From the NCBI RefSeq assembly GCF_002104515.1, contig NZ_NBOE01000004.1:1-64000 (forward strand): a stretch of DNA of 64,000 nt. Reading direction: 5' to 3'. The notes beneath the pieces were generated by a model that saw only the letters and a program-made list of their open reading frames with translations, was not told the DNA's origin and did no database searches. The position numbers were made by a program, and so were the translations under genes. The stretch comes from Colwellia polaris. GTDB lineage: Bacteria; Pseudomonadota; Gammaproteobacteria; Enterobacterales; Alteromonadaceae. Below, piece by piece: positions 19,353 to 29,446 of the stretch (position 1 is the stretch's first letter; each line of letters starts with the position of its first letter).

Positions 19353-20732
19353 ATGAAAATTATTTTAGCTGTTTTAATGACTTCAATTCTTTTGCTTAGT
19401 GCCTGTGCAAGTACGGAAAAAGAGCCCAGCCGAGCAACAACTAATCAATCGTCATTAGATAATTCGTTAGCAGCAACAGCGGCCAAATATCCAAAAGACA
19501 CCGTAGCGTTAACACAATTAGCCTTGCAGCAATTACAAGAATATGAGGCCAATAAGAACTTATATACCTTAAACCAAGTTATTGCCTCTTATGATGAACT
19601 ATATAAGCGCCAGCCTTATAATCACGATGTGTTATTAAACTATTATCGTTTGAATTTGATTAAAAGCTTTGGCACTAATAGTTATGATGTTGCCTATTGG
19701 CAGACCTTTTTTCAACAACAGCCTTTTCTAAAAACCATTGATATAGCACCACCGGTATATATGAAACTTCCGCTCGCGCCACGAGGGAGTTTAAGTATTG
19801 AAGATCGCATTAATATTTTACAAGAAACAGTGCACGATAATCCCAAATTTATAAACGGAAACATGGCACTTGCGGCAACATATGTAGAACAGAATAACTT
19901 ACAATTAGCCTTATTTGTGCTCGAAACTGCAGCCAAACATAATCCTGAAAGCAGCGATATTTTAGGCGCTTTAAATGAATACAAAGTAGACAAAATATTC
20001 GATAACCTTTGTCATAAAGATACTAGTCAGCAATTAACTCAAGTATTTGAAGATTATAAACTATTAGTAAAACAGACCCCAGAAAACGCTTATTATCATA
20101 TGCAATTAAGTACGGTATTAAGGTTGATGGGCAAACTGCGCATGTCAAACTTTTCAGCTAAAAAGGCTGCCTCACTTGATGTTGACTTTAAAAGTGCTTT
20201 AGCGGAATCTGATTTTTGGCTTGGCAACAATAAAGCGCTTACCACCTATTTTTCTGATAAAGATATGCACAGCCTAAGTACTGACGATTTATACCTCGCT
20301 ATTTTGTCTAATGTGGTTAACTTTAACTGGCAAACTGCGGCGGATCTAATGCCTGAATATATTACGCGTAACGACAGAAGTTTTTATGGTGTGCTATATG
20401 GAGCGCATGCTTTTAAAATGTTAGGTAAACCCCATGTCGCAAAACAAATTACCGAGACAGGTTTAACAAATGTAAACCTGAAACCTTGGCATCAACAGAT
20501 GTTAAATTATGCTAATCAACAAATTACCTCTGCTGAACTGATGGCCGCTAGTAAGAATAATTGTAACTTGTCAGAAGCTCATTTTATCGAGGGCTTAAGC
20601 GATATTAAAGCTGATAATATGACGGACTTTGAGAAAAATATGGCCGCAATTGTTGAGCTAAATATTTATCCATTTTATGAATATGCTGGCGCGAAGCAAA
20701 TAATGAAACGTATTAAACGTAGCAAGCCTTAA
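19353..20732 (+). CDS. TPR-containing lipoprotein
   Basis: About 459 residues. ATG 19353 follows an AGGAG ribosome binding site and opens a lipoprotein signal (MKIILAVLMTSILLLSACAS) with its lipobox Cys; a longer in-frame start at 19275 overlaps the upstream gene and lacks a ribosome binding site. Helical repeats of the TPR kind fill most of the protein (for example FINGNMALAATYVEQNNLQLALFVLETA and YYHMQLSTVLRLMGKLRMSNFSAKKA). It probably scaffolds an envelope complex with the transglutaminase-like protein encoded just upstream. Specific function unknown. Confidence 0.75.
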   Translation: MKIILAVLMTSILLLSACASTEKEPSRATTNQSSLDNSLAATAAKYPKDTVALTQLALQQLQEYEANKNLYTLNQVIASYDELYKRQPYNHDVLLNYYRLNLIKSFGTNSYDVAYWQTFFQQQPFLKTIDIAPPVYMKLPLAPRGSLSIEDRINILQETVHDNPKFINGNMALAATYVEQNNLQLALFVLETAAKHNPESSDILGALNEYKVDKIFDNLCHKDTSQQLTQVFEDYKLLVKQTPENAYYHMQLSTVLRLMGKLRMSNFSAKKAASLDVDFKSALAESDFWLGNNKALTTYFSDKDMHSLSTDDLYLAILSNVVNFNWQTAADLMPEYITRNDRSFYGVLYGAHAFKMLGKPHVAKQITETGLTNVNLKPWHQQMLNYANQQITSAELMAASKNNCNLSEAHFIEGLSDIKADNMTDFEKNMAAIVELNIYPFYEYAGAKQIMKRIKRSKP

Positions 20733-20830
20733 GCATGAAAAAATAAAGTGTTAATTCATGTGGCTAGCTCAAATGGCTAATTCAAAAGTTCAACGTAGAT
20801 AATATGTAAGGGCGGTAAAGTATTAACTTA

Positions 20831-20897
20831 CTAACGCAGCATGTAGCTTATGCTGCATTAGTAAATTAACTTAACATGTTGTGTTTATCGAACACAA
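20831..20897. terminator. Two hairpins between convergent genes
   Basis: CTAACGCAGCAT pairs with ATGCTGCATTAG (20831-20861, one mismatch), and TTGTGTT pairs with AACACAA (20879-20897). They lie between the TPR lipoprotein and the convergent GNAT gene and probably terminate both. Confidence 0.55.
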
Positions 20898-20905
20898 CGC
20901 AACAT

Positions 20906-21535
20906 TTATGCAGTGATGGTGTTTGGGCTAGCCATAAAAACTTTAAAAGGTAATGGTGCTTCTAAGGCACTGTCATCAATGGCTAAATGATTAAAGCCAG
21001 ATTTTTCAAAAAATGCACTTAACTGTTCCTGAGTTAAGGCATCATCAGTTAAATTCATCGCTTGATAATACGCTTTGTTTTCTTCAGTTTCACAATCTTG
21101 CGCATCAACAAATAAATTCATCGGCAAGCTTAATAGTGAGATAGATTGCACTTTATTATAATGCTGGGCAATTTCATTTAATAAAAATGTAGCTACACCT
21201 TGCTGGCGAAATGCCGGTAGCACACTAATCGCTTCAATCAAAATATGATCTTTCGCTTTTGCGTCTACTTTGGCTTGAAATTTTTCGACTAAGTCAGCAG
21301 CAATATTTTGTTTTTTAAAGAATAAATTTAAAGGTACTTCCCAATCAGTCGCATCTTGTTGGCTAAGTAATTCATAGCTTTCGTCAGCGCCGCGGTGTTT
21401 GTTTAGGGTAATTATTTCAATCTCTGCTTTAGCAATAACTCGGTTATCGTCATTTTTAACGTTTACTTCCTGTATTAACTGCCATTCAAAGCTAGTTTTA
21501 ATTTCTGGTTTATTAAATTCTATTGTTAAATTCAT
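20906..21535 (-). CDS. GNAT-family N-acetyltransferase
   Basis: A 209-residue acetyl-CoA-dependent acyltransferase. The acetyl-CoA-binding motif A is visible as ILIEAISVLPAFRQQGVATFLLNEIA near residue 115 (the Q/RxxGxG/A pattern). The C-terminal part, with SAFFEKSGFNHLAI, matches the usual last strand-helix of GNATs. No signal peptide. The substrate cannot be predicted. Single gene, convergent with the lipoprotein gene. Confidence 0.8.
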   Translation of the reverse strand: MNLTIEFNKPEIKTSFEWQLIQEVNVKNDDNRVIAKAEIEIITLNKHRGADESYELLSQQDATDWEVPLNLFFKKQNIAADLVEKFQAKVDAKAKDHILIEAISVLPAFRQQGVATFLLNEIAQHYNKVQSISLLSLPMNLFVDAQDCETEENKAYYQAMNLTDDALTQEQLSAFFEKSGFNHLAIDDSALEAPLPFKVFMASPNTITA

Positions 21536-21801
21536 TTTTATTCAGTGCCTTGCGATGAATTTTCACCGTAATTAGCAACAGCCTTCACTTGTTAGCGCAG
21601 TAATTTTATTAAAACGTATTCACTAATACTGCAAATATTAATTCTATGGCGCGTTTATACCATTAGAAAGCCTGTCTGACCAGATTTTGCGGCAATTACC
21701 GAATATTAATTGAGCTTTTATAGGGGATACATAGTATTAATTTGCATAAAAATCTCAAAGTATTCTAAGCTTAAAAGATGCATTAAAGAAGTGAGCGCGA
21801 A

Positions 21802-23250
21802 ATGACAGATTTTTATGGTCTTAATCTAAAAAATTTACTCGAAAAAGCGCATGTAGGGGTTGTTGTTCATCGATGGGATACCTCAATTGTATATGCTAAT
21901 CCAACAGCGTTGAAATTGTTAGATGTAAGTTTTGAAGATATGAATAACAAAGCAACTGCCGATTTTCAATGGGACTTTTTAGATTATGCTGGTAATAAGT
22001 TAGCTGAAGAAAACTTTCCCGTAAACAAGGTAAGGCGTACGAGAAAGCCCGTTACCAATGAAATAATAGGGATAGTAAACGCTAATAACTCACTTTGGGT
22101 TATGATAAATGCTTACCCAGAGGGCAATGAAGACAGCGATACTCGTGCAATTATTGTTACCTTTAATGATATATCAGATTTTAAACAGCTTTATTTTTTC
22201 TCAGACATTGTAGAAAACACGCAAGATATTGTTATTGTATGTGAAGCAGATAATATTCAATACCCAACCGGCCCTAAAATTGTGTACGTTAATAAAGCAT
22301 TTGAAACACTTACCGGCTACAAAAAAGAAGAGGCTATAGGCGAAACTCCTCGAATTTTACAAGGAGAACTCACCGATAAAGAAGCCATGGGACGCATCAA
22401 TGTTGCACTGACAAATAATGTAGCTATTACAGAAACCTTGTTAAATTATGACATTAATGGCAGACCTTATTGGATTGAAATGAATATTATTCCGTTAAAA
22501 AATAAATACGGAGAAGTAACGCATTTTGGCGCAATTGAGCGTGACGTTTCAGAGCGAAAGTTTCATTTAGAACAGCTGCAGTTTAGAAATCAAGAACTAA
22601 AGTCTTTAAAAAATGAGCTTGAAAAATTAGTGCGAGAAAGAACAAATGAACTACAAAAGGCCAACGAAAAATTAGAAAAAATTGCATTTTTTGACCCCCT
22701 CACTAATATTCCTAATCGCCGTTTTTTTATCGACCAAGTACATCGACTGATTAAGTCTTGCAATAGAAGAAAAGTATCAATTGCTTTTGGCTTAATAGAT
22801 ATCGACGACTTTAAGTTGGTAAACGACACACATGGGCATGACGCAGGTGACTTGATTTTAGTAGAGCTAGCAAGCTATTTAGAAAAATTTTGTCGAGTAG
22901 ATGAGGTTTTTTGTCGATACGGCGGCGAAGAGTTTGCCTTTGCGGTAGCAATTGAAAAAGAATCTGATCTCGACAGTTTAACAACACGTTTAATTGAAGG
23001 TATTCGCGGCTTAAAGCCAACACTTGGTGGTAACGACTTATCGATTACCGCTAGCGCTGGCTTTAAACTATGCCAACCTAGCGACTATCTCGACTTTGAA
23101 AAAGCGATGAAACAGGCCGACATAGCGCTTTATCATTCTAAACAAAGCGGAAAAAATAGAGTAACCATTGAAAGTGCCCAAGAGAATGACTGCTGCATTG
23201 AACACAACTTGAACACTGTTGATAAGCTAACACCACATAAAGACGAGTAA
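21802..23250 (+). CDS. PAS-PAS-GGDEF diguanylate cyclase
   Basis: A 482-residue cytoplasmic protein that should make cyclic di-GMP from GTP. There are two PAS domains (~10-120 and ~130-255), the second resembling LOV domains around GETPRILQG but without the photoactive Cys. A coiled coil (~262-300) links them to a GGDEF domain (~300-465) with active-site GGEEF near residue 375. The usual product-inhibition site RxxD appears as RVDE, so feedback inhibition may be weakened. No membrane segments are seen. The signal sensed is unknown. Confidence 0.9.
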   Translation: MTDFYGLNLKNLLEKAHVGVVVHRWDTSIVYANPTALKLLDVSFEDMNNKATADFQWDFLDYAGNKLAEENFPVNKVRRTRKPVTNEIIGIVNANNSLWVMINAYPEGNEDSDTRAIIVTFNDISDFKQLYFFSDIVENTQDIVIVCEADNIQYPTGPKIVYVNKAFETLTGYKKEEAIGETPRILQGELTDKEAMGRINVALTNNVAITETLLNYDINGRPYWIEMNIIPLKNKYGEVTHFGAIERDVSERKFHLEQLQFRNQELKSLKNELEKLVRERTNELQKANEKLEKIAFFDPLTNIPNRRFFIDQVHRLIKSCNRRKVSIAFGLIDIDDFKLVNDTHGHDAGDLILVELASYLEKFCRVDEVFCRYGGEEFAFAVAIEKESDLDSLTTRLIEGIRGLKPTLGGNDLSITASAGFKLCQPSDYLDFEKAMKQADIALYHSKQSGKNRVTIESAQENDCCIEHNLNTVDKLTPHKDE

Positions 23251-23318
23251 CGCTTGGTTAGGTTTTAATGCTTTAAAATGTAAATGAATATATTGGATTT
23301 ATTGTTATTCAAAATTAA

Positions 23319-24503
23319 CTAAACCGCCTGCCCACAAGCCACACCGCTGCTCCACGCGAACTGAAAATTGTAGCCTCCGAGCCATCCCGTTACATCAATA
23401 GCTTCACCAATAAAAAATAAGCCTTTCGATTTTTTAGCTTCGAAAGTTTTTGATGACAATTCATCAGTGTCGACACCGCCTAAAGTAACTTCAGCGGTTC
23501 TATAGCCTTCGGTGCCATTAGGTTTTATTTGCCAGTTATGTAGGTATTGGCTTAGATAGGTTATTTCGTCGTTACTAATTTGCTTAATAGTTTTATCGGT
23601 TATATCTTTTTGTTTTACGAGTGCTTCAATGAAACGCTTGGGCAATACGGTTGCGAGCATATTTTTTAGGGATTTCTGGCCGCTAGTTTCTCGCCATTGT
23701 ATGAGTAAATTTTCGATCGAAGTTTCTGGCAATAAATTTATAGTTACCGCTTGGCCTGAGCGCCAGAATGACGATATTTGCAGTATGGCGGGGCCTGATA
23801 AGCCACGATGGGTAAATAGTATATTTTCTTTAAATGAAGTGCCGTCTTCGCTAGTCACCTCAGTCGCTAAGCTAATGCCTGATAAACCATCAAACTTTTG
23901 TTTGTCGTGATCGTGCAAAGTAAAGGGCACTAGAGCTGCCATTGTCGGTAAAACGTTTAACCCAAATTGCTCTGCTACTTTATAGCCTATTGGGCTGGCG
24001 CCTAATTTCGGCATAGTTAAGCCACCTGAGGCAATAACTAATGATTCACACTGGTAACTTTCACCTGAGGTAACTACCACATAACCGGTTTCATTTTTAC
24101 TTACTGATATGACTTCGCTGCGCAGGGCAATATTAACTCCGGCCCATTCACATTCGGTCATCAAAATATCGACAATGTCTTGCGCGCTGTTATCACAAAA
24201 TAATTGCCCTAAGGTTTTATGATGATAATTAAGGCCATGGCGATCAACCAGTTCAATAAAGTCTTGTGCGCTATAGCGACTCAATGCTGATTTAGCAAAA
24301 TGAGGGTTTTGGCATAAGTAGTTTTCAGCGCTGGCATTTTCGTTGGTGAAATTACAACGCCCACCGCCTGAAATGAGTATTTTTCGACCAGGCTTTTTAC
24401 CCATATCCACAACGGTTACGCTTTTGCCACGATAGCCAGCAGTTGCAGCAGCCATTAAGCCTGCAGCGCCAGCGCCAATAATAATTACATCAGAAAATAT
24501 CAA
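23319..24503 (-). CDS. NAD(P)/FAD-dependent oxidoreductase, HI0933/BaiN family
   Basis: A 394-residue flavoprotein. The N-terminal dinucleotide-binding motif VIIIGAGAAGLMAAATAG and the family signature GRKILISGGGRCNFTN are clear, and the C-terminal FAD loop FIGEAIDVTGWLGGYNFQ is intact. Family members (YhiN, BaiN) bind FAD; their cellular reaction is poorly defined. The length is normal. Monocistronic on the minus strand. Confidence 0.9.
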   Translation of the reverse strand: MIFSDVIIIGAGAAGLMAAATAGYRGKSVTVVDMGKKPGRKILISGGGRCNFTNENASAENYLCQNPHFAKSALSRYSAQDFIELVDRHGLNYHHKTLGQLFCDNSAQDIVDILMTECEWAGVNIALRSEVISVSKNETGYVVVTSGESYQCESLVIASGGLTMPKLGASPIGYKVAEQFGLNVLPTMAALVPFTLHDHDKQKFDGLSGISLATEVTSEDGTSFKENILFTHRGLSGPAILQISSFWRSGQAVTINLLPETSIENLLIQWRETSGQKSLKNMLATVLPKRFIEALVKQKDITDKTIKQISNDEITYLSQYLHNWQIKPNGTEGYRTAEVTLGGVDTDELSSKTFEAKKSKGLFFIGEAIDVTGWLGGYNFQFAWSSGVACGQAV

Positions 24504-24793
24504 CGAAATAACCCAGTTTAAGCTTTTAATGTCAGCATTATACGTGAGATAACAAAGTAGGGCGATAAGTTAAAATAGTGAATGAAATGTTAACTATAAA
24601 CTTGCATAAGTCGCCCGCTATGTCAGGAAATGTAGGGTTAAGTAAAGAAGTGCAAAGATACTGTGAATCGTTGAACTTACCCATAAAATGCCGCTCTACG
24701 TAGTGCTATCTCAGCTGTTTAACAGGTGTAAGCATAAATAAGCTGGCAGTTATATCTGTACAGTCGTGACAACTAACTCTATTGGAAAAACAT

Positions 24794-26314
24794 ATGCGCT
24801 TTAACTCCAACCTACTTTCAACGATTTCGCCTGCAAAAATACTGTTACTTTCTTCCGCATTTGTACTGGCTGCTTGTGGCGGCGGCAGTGATAGCTCAAA
24901 TGTGGGCTATGTAAAATTTTATAACAGTTCGAAAAATGCGCCGGATATTATTCTTACCATAGATCAAGATCTTGAGTCAGACGATGACGATGATTCTGAT
25001 AACTTTGAAGTAACCTTTAACGGTGTTGCTTATACAGAAGCGCTAAGTGCTTTTGAAATAGACACGGGCAGCTACTTTTATGAAATGGGTTGGCAAGACG
25101 AAGACAGTAGCGACCGTGATGATCTTGAATTAGTTGCAGAAGGGCAAGTTAATGTTACAACCGATACCATTGAACTTGTGGTATTAACTGACGATATTAC
25201 GGCTGCTCAAGTACAGACCTACAGCATCGAAATGCTTGACGATGAAGAAGACGAAGATGAAGATTTATTCAACTTACGGGTATTAAATTTACATCCTGAT
25301 TCAGCTGGCGTAGATTTTTATATGTCTGAGTCTGACGAAACCTTTAATGAAGCAAAACTTGTTGGTCAATACAACTATAAGCAGTTATCGGATAATCAAA
25401 AATTTGACCAAGACGAATATATTTTCTACATCACTAGGGCTGGAACGCAAGAAGTACTATTTACGTCAGACGATATAGATTACGCATTCCCTGCACAATA
25501 TGTGATGATAGTTCGCGAAAATACCGGTTCAGGTAACTCGCCTTATGCTATGGATAGAATGTCTAACTCGTCAATTACCGAGTATTTAGATACCGACTCC
25601 GAAGCGCAATTTCGAGCATACAATGCGATTAGAGAACACGAATTAATCCCTAATTATACTGGTACGTTAGATATATATATTAATGGTGTTGATGATGAAG
25701 CAGAAATATCAGCACTTGAAATTGGTACCTATAGCGAGACTAAAGTTCAAGATAAAGGTGATTATAGTTTAGATTTATTAATTCCGGGTACTACTGAGCG
25801 CCTTTTAAGTAATCATTTATTGGGCTTGGCTGAAAACACCAATAAAACCGTATTCTTTTACTTAAATGAAGAAGATGTTGATTTAGACGGCGACGGCAAT
25901 GTTGATGAAAACAATGACGGTATTGTTGACGAAATTGAAATAACTATTAAGTCACTTGTAGTTTCAAATAGTACGCGAGAAAGTATCTACGATCATCAAA
26001 TTACCATGATAGATTTAGTCGATAGTGATGACTTTAACTTTGTTAAATTCTATTTTGTTCGTAATAATGAAACTATAGAAACTGCTTTGTATAACCGCAG
26101 TGCAGTATACACTCAGCCGGAGTCAATTTACTTACAAAACAATACTTATCAAGTATTTGCTATTGCCGAAGTTGATAGCAGTGAGATTATTTTATCAAAC
26201 TTTCAATTAACCCTTGATGAAGACTCACATGAACTATTTTTAATTGTTGAAGCGGATATCGATTCGCCAACAGGTTATCGCATAGAGATGATTAAGCAAA
26301 CTGAAGGCGAGTAA
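24794..26314 (+). CDS. Acidic lipoprotein, DUF4397-like
   Basis: About 506 residues. The lipobox is in SSAFVLAACGGGSDS, so the mature protein is a lipid-anchored Gly/Ser-linked surface or periplasmic protein. The body is very acidic with Asp/Glu runs (DDDDDSDN, DDEEDEDEDLF, DGDGNVDENNDG), the last resembling Ca-binding loops. The repeated VGYVKFYNSS / LRVLNLHPDS / QFRAYNAI openings look like tandem DUF4397-type beta domains. ATG 24794 follows GGAAAA; the TTG at 24782 is unlikely. Function unknown. The ~290-base gap before it shows nothing clear. Confidence 0.75.
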   Translation: MRFNSNLLSTISPAKILLLSSAFVLAACGGGSDSSNVGYVKFYNSSKNAPDIILTIDQDLESDDDDDSDNFEVTFNGVAYTEALSAFEIDTGSYFYEMGWQDEDSSDRDDLELVAEGQVNVTTDTIELVVLTDDITAAQVQTYSIEMLDDEEDEDEDLFNLRVLNLHPDSAGVDFYMSESDETFNEAKLVGQYNYKQLSDNQKFDQDEYIFYITRAGTQEVLFTSDDIDYAFPAQYVMIVRENTGSGNSPYAMDRMSNSSITEYLDTDSEAQFRAYNAIREHELIPNYTGTLDIYINGVDDEAEISALEIGTYSETKVQDKGDYSLDLLIPGTTERLLSNHLLGLAENTNKTVFFYLNEEDVDLDGDGNVDENNDGIVDEIEITIKSLVVSNSTRESIYDHQITMIDLVDSDDFNFVKFYFVRNNETIETALYNRSAVYTQPESIYLQNNTYQVFAIAEVDSSEIILSNFQLTLDEDSHELFLIVEADIDSPTGYRIEMIKQTEGE

Positions 26315-26360
26315 TTAATCTTGAGTGATTAAGACTTTGAGCATAATGAATGCACAGAAT

Positions 26361-26389
26361 AAAGCAGGGAGCCAATGGTTCCCTGCTTT
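26361..26389. terminator. Terminator hairpin
   Basis: AAAGCAGGGA (26361-26370) and TCCCTGCTTT (26380-26389) form a perfect 10-bp stem between the convergent lipoprotein and peroxiredoxin genes. Confidence 0.8.
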
Positions 26390-26411
26390 GATAAACAACG
26401 GTTAACTACAT

Positions 26412-26446
26412 TGTTTAAAGTCGTTTAAAGTCGTTTAAAGTTGTTT
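26412..26446. repeat. 10-bp tandem repeat (GTTTAAAGTC) over a stop codon
   Basis: Three and a half copies of a 10-bp unit (TGTTTAAAGT / CGTTTAAAGT) run through the stop codon and last two codons of the peroxiredoxin gene on the opposite strand. Changes in copy number would not alter the protein much, since the unit supplies its own in-frame TAA. Confidence 0.7.
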
Positions 26447-26908
26447 GATAATTGTTTCGGCATTACTAACTTCAAACTTCTGTGGCTGTTCAACATTTAA
26501 TGTTGTTACAACGCCGTTTTCAATAATCATAGCGTAACGTTGTGAGCGTAAACCACCAAAAGTGGCGGTATCCATTTCAAGGCCTAAGGCTTTTGTGTAG
26601 CTACCATCACCATCAGCAAGCATCATTAGATTTTCAGCATTTTGCGCTTTACCCCAAGATGACATTACAAATGCGTCATTAACTGCCACACAAATAATCG
26701 CATCAACGCCTTTGGCTTTGAATTCATCAGCTAATACAACGTAACCCGGTAAATGAGTTTCTGAACACGTAGGGGTGAATGCGCCAGGTACGGCAAACAT
26801 AACTACTTTTTTGTTCGCAAATAATTCAGCGGTTTTGTGGGTGAGCATTTCACCATTTTTTAATTCTTGTAGCTGCCCTTCAGGCATAGCTGCATTTAAA
26901 GAGATCAT
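26435..26908 (-). CDS. Peroxiredoxin, Prx5 type
   Basis: A 157-residue thiol peroxidase. The peroxidatic Cys sits in VPGAFTPTCSETHLPGY (near residue 49), the Prx5/hybrid signature. Catalytic Thr and a downstream Arg (LRSQRYAMIIENG) are present. No glutaredoxin domain is fused, so it needs an external reductant. The length is typical. It removes hydrogen peroxide and organic peroxides in the cytoplasm. Single gene, convergent with the lipoprotein gene. Confidence 0.92.
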   Translation of the reverse strand: MISLNAAMPEGQLQELKNGEMLTHKTAELFANKKVVMFAVPGAFTPTCSETHLPGYVVLADEFKAKGVDAIICVAVNDAFVMSSWGKAQNAENLMMLADGDGSYTKALGLEMDTATFGGLRSQRYAMIIENGVVTTLNVEQPQKFEVSNAETIIKQL

Positions 26909-27072
26909 AATATTTCCATTATTGTGTAGTGAATTAGCACCCTTACTTTATAGTGTTAGGGTAATTTTATGGTGTGGTCTAAAGCTAAGTACTGTTTAAG
27001 CTAGTGTAGAATAATGTATAGCACAGCGCACGAATTAGATGGAATTAATTAACCACACTTTGCGTTAGCTAG

Positions 27073-29013
27073 CTAGCTAGCTTGCTTTAAGGTATCGGAA
27101 ATACCTGATATATGGCTATTAACATCTTGAGTTATTTTCTCGGCAAGTTTTTGTGATTGATTCACTTCTTGGTCAACATTACTCATAGCGGTTTCAAACG
27201 TAATGAACTGTTCTCGCTGGAGGGTAATTTGTTCTAAAGTGTTTTGAGCGACTTCAGCCGAAACTTTCGCTTGGCCTGTAACCTCTATAGCCGTTTGTTG
27301 AAGTTCATCGGCAATGTTTTGTTGATTGGCTGATGCGGTTTCTATATCAATAATGGTGGCTTGAATTGAGTTGGTCGCGCTTTGTAATTGCTCAAGCTTC
27401 GCTGAAATTTGTTGTAATGACTCTTGTGTTTTACCGGCTAACTGTCTTACTTCATCTGCGACTACCGAAAAACCTCTACCGTGCTCTCCAGCTCTTGCTG
27501 CTTCAATAGCGGCATTTAATGCCAGTAAATTTGTTTGATCGGCAATCGCGGCAATAACGTCAACAATCGAGGTTACACTATTTACTGATTGAGAAAGTAA
27601 AGTAATGGCGGTTTTACTTTCCTGTGCAGCCATATTGGTTGACTCGCTGGCTTTTAATACTTGTCCAACACGGGCTTGGCTCGCTTCCATTGCTTGTTGA
27701 GTGGCTTGTGCGTTACTTACAACCTGGCCAGATAAGTCGTTAACGGTTTCAGTAGCTTGTCCAAGTGCTGCCATAATCTCACGTGCGCCTTGTACGTGGT
27801 CACTGGTACTTGCAGACGATTGGTAAATATTTTGTACTTGGCTTTCCATGGCTTTAAGTGCGCTTGCTACTAGGTCAAGCTGATGCGCTTTTTGTCTGTC
27901 GTCATGGGCAAGCTTATTTACCATTTCATTAAAACTTGACGATATTTCACCGAGCTCGGTTCTAGCAGAAATCCCTTTAATGTTATCTACTTTGCCTTGC
28001 TCAACCAAGGCGACAAAGCTATCGCGAAGCTTGCGCAAAGGGTTTAAAATAACCGTACGTTGTAAGACATAATTAGTCACAAGAAAAATAATTAAAAATG
28101 CCGTTAAGCCACAAACAATCCACATAAGTTGATTATTTAATGCTTGTTGTTTGCGAGTAACTGTTAATTCGCCAATAAGAATAATTTGCTCTAATGCTTC
28201 AACGTCTTCTGCTAGCTGTTGCAGACCTTTTTTACTACTTAATTTAAGTGCTAAGGTATTATTAACCTCATTAAGATAGCGACTGTTGATTGAGCGTAGT
28301 TCATTTATTGCATCGTTTGCTAAGTCTTCATTATCTTCTTCATCAGCAAAAAAATCATCTTGTTCCACATCAGCATATATAGCTAAAGCAGGCATTTCTT
28401 CTAGCTTTGCTATTAAACTCTGTAGCTCAAGTGTAATAACCTTCATATGCGTAGCGTTAGAAGCACCAGTAAGAAATAACTTTTCTCGGCTATGTATCAG
28501 CTCATTAATGCTTTTAGTAATTAATTGAGTGTTTGTTAAGTAATTGAGGCGCTGTTTAATACTCAGTTTATCACTCACTTGTGCATAGCCAGTCAAATTA
28601 TAAGAAAGCGCTAGCATGTCTTGTTCTGAGTTTCTTAGTAGAGCAAGAGGGTCTCCACTGAGTTTTCCTAAGGCGCGATATTTTGTGCTTATATCATGAT
28701 CTAGCTTTACCGTTTGTTGCTCAATCTTAGCCTTTAAAAGAGGAAAGTTAAGTTGTGTGCTTTGCTGTTTAATGTATGTTAATTTTTGCTGTGCTTGAGT
28801 TAATAAAGTTGCATCACCAGAACGCAAATATTGCGCAATGGTACGATAGAAGTTAACGGTGGTTGCGGACTTTAGCTTTTGATAGTCGGCAAGTTCTGCG
28901 CGGCTAGATGTGAGTGAACTACCAACATGGAACATGGTTGTTAAAAAAACGATTGCAAATAAGCTGACCGCAAAAACGGACACTTTTGAAAAACTTGAAA
29001 CCCGCACTAGCAT
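27073..29013 (-). CDS. Methyl-accepting chemotaxis protein
   Basis: A 646-residue transmembrane chemoreceptor: membrane segment ~10-28, a long helical periplasmic sensor (~35-295) rich in Leu/Gln/Lys, a second membrane segment at ~298-318 ([22 protein letters not shown]), a HAMP domain, and a cytoplasmic coiled-coil signalling domain. The hairpin tip with [20 protein letters not shown] contacts CheA/CheW. The signal is unknown. Its start lies 219 bp from the transposon terminus at 29232, so the insertion sits in or just beyond its promoter region. Confidence 0.92.
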   Translation of the reverse strand: MLVRVSSFSKVSVFAVSLFAIVFLTTMFHVGSSLTSSRAELADYQKLKSATTVNFYRTIAQYLRSGDATLLTQAQQKLTYIKQQSTQLNFPLLKAKIEQQTVKLDHDISTKYRALGKLSGDPLALLRNSEQDMLALSYNLTGYAQVSDKLSIKQRLNYLTNTQLITKSINELIHSREKLFLTGASNATHMKVITLELQSLIAKLEEMPALAIYADVEQDDFFADEEDNEDLANDAINELRSINSRYLNEVNNTLALKLSSKKGLQQLAEDVEALEQIILIGELTVTRKQQALNNQLMWIVCGLTAFLIIFLVTNYVLQRTVILNPLRKLRDSFVALVEQGKVDNIKGISARTELGEISSSFNEMVNKLAHDDRQKAHQLDLVASALKAMESQVQNIYQSSASTSDHVQGAREIMAALGQATETVNDLSGQVVSNAQATQQAMEASQARVGQVLKASESTNMAAQESKTAITLLSQSVNSVTSIVDVIAAIADQTNLLALNAAIEAARAGEHGRGFSVVADEVRQLAGKTQESLQQISAKLEQLQSATNSIQATIIDIETASANQQNIADELQQTAIEVTGQAKVSAEVAQNTLEQITLQREQFITFETAMSNVDQEVNQSQKLAEKITQDVNSHISGISDTLKQAS

Positions 29014-29231
29014 TCAACCTTGTAAATAACGTTTTTAAAACATGCTAAATTTTTACCTTTTTATATGACAGTTACGTTACGGCTAGGTGACACAAATGTG
29101 ACAAATTTAAGATGATGAAACTGATATAGGCCTGATACGTTACTTAGCAGAACTAAGCGATTGTATGTATGCAAGATGTTAAGCGCAGTAAGGGGAAGGT
29201 CTGAATATCGCTTATGCTCCTAAATGCAAGG

Positions 29232-29336
29232 TGTCGCTGAACCCAAAGCATGACATAAGCCACAACTAAAAAACAAGGACTTAGCAACACTGTAAAACCA
29301 TACAGTGACATAAAATATAACCATACTATGACAAAT
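29232..29336 (+). mobile_element. Tn7-like (I-F3 CAST) transposon terminus with three TnsB-type sites
   Basis: The end reads TGTCGCTG followed by repeats of an 18-bp pattern (A/C)ACC(A/C)(A/T)A-N3-TGACA(T/A)A(A/T): 29241-29258, 29296-29313 and 29319-29336. A TGT terminus with spaced ACCATA...TGA repeats is the known form of Tn7-like I-F3 ends. Sites 2 and 3 are 23 bp apart and site 1 is 55 bp further out. The five bases outside (CAAGG, 29227-29231) would be the target duplication; no convincing partner end was found in the window. Bases 29337-29405 between this end and the array terminator hold nothing clear. Confidence 0.72.
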
Positions 29337-29405
29337 AAATAACCAAATAAAAATATTTTATTTAATCTTGTAATAAAATTACATAAATATTCGAGAGAAT
29401 TTATG

Positions 29406-29446
29406 AAGAAAAAGGCCTCTTCTAAACTTAAAATTTAGAAGAGGTC
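29406..29446 (-). terminator. Terminator of the CRISPR transcript
   Basis: On the minus strand GACCTCTTCTAAA pairs with TTTAGAAGAGGCC around a short A/T loop and is followed by TTTTTCTT. It lies directly after the last, degenerate repeat, so it ends the cas-CRISPR transcript. Confidence 0.85.

Noticed and set aside
26412-26446. GTTTAAAGTC tandem repeat considered as a CRISPR or phase-variation tract
   Set aside because: The unit is only 10 bp with no spacers, and it sits over the stop codon, where length change would not switch the gene.
29102-29231. Sequence next to the transposon end examined as a possible SRP RNA (ffs) or other attachment gene
   Set aside because: The SRP RNA signature GGTCAGG...GGAAGGAAGCAGCC is absent and no 3' end of guaC, yciA or rsmJ is readable on either strand.
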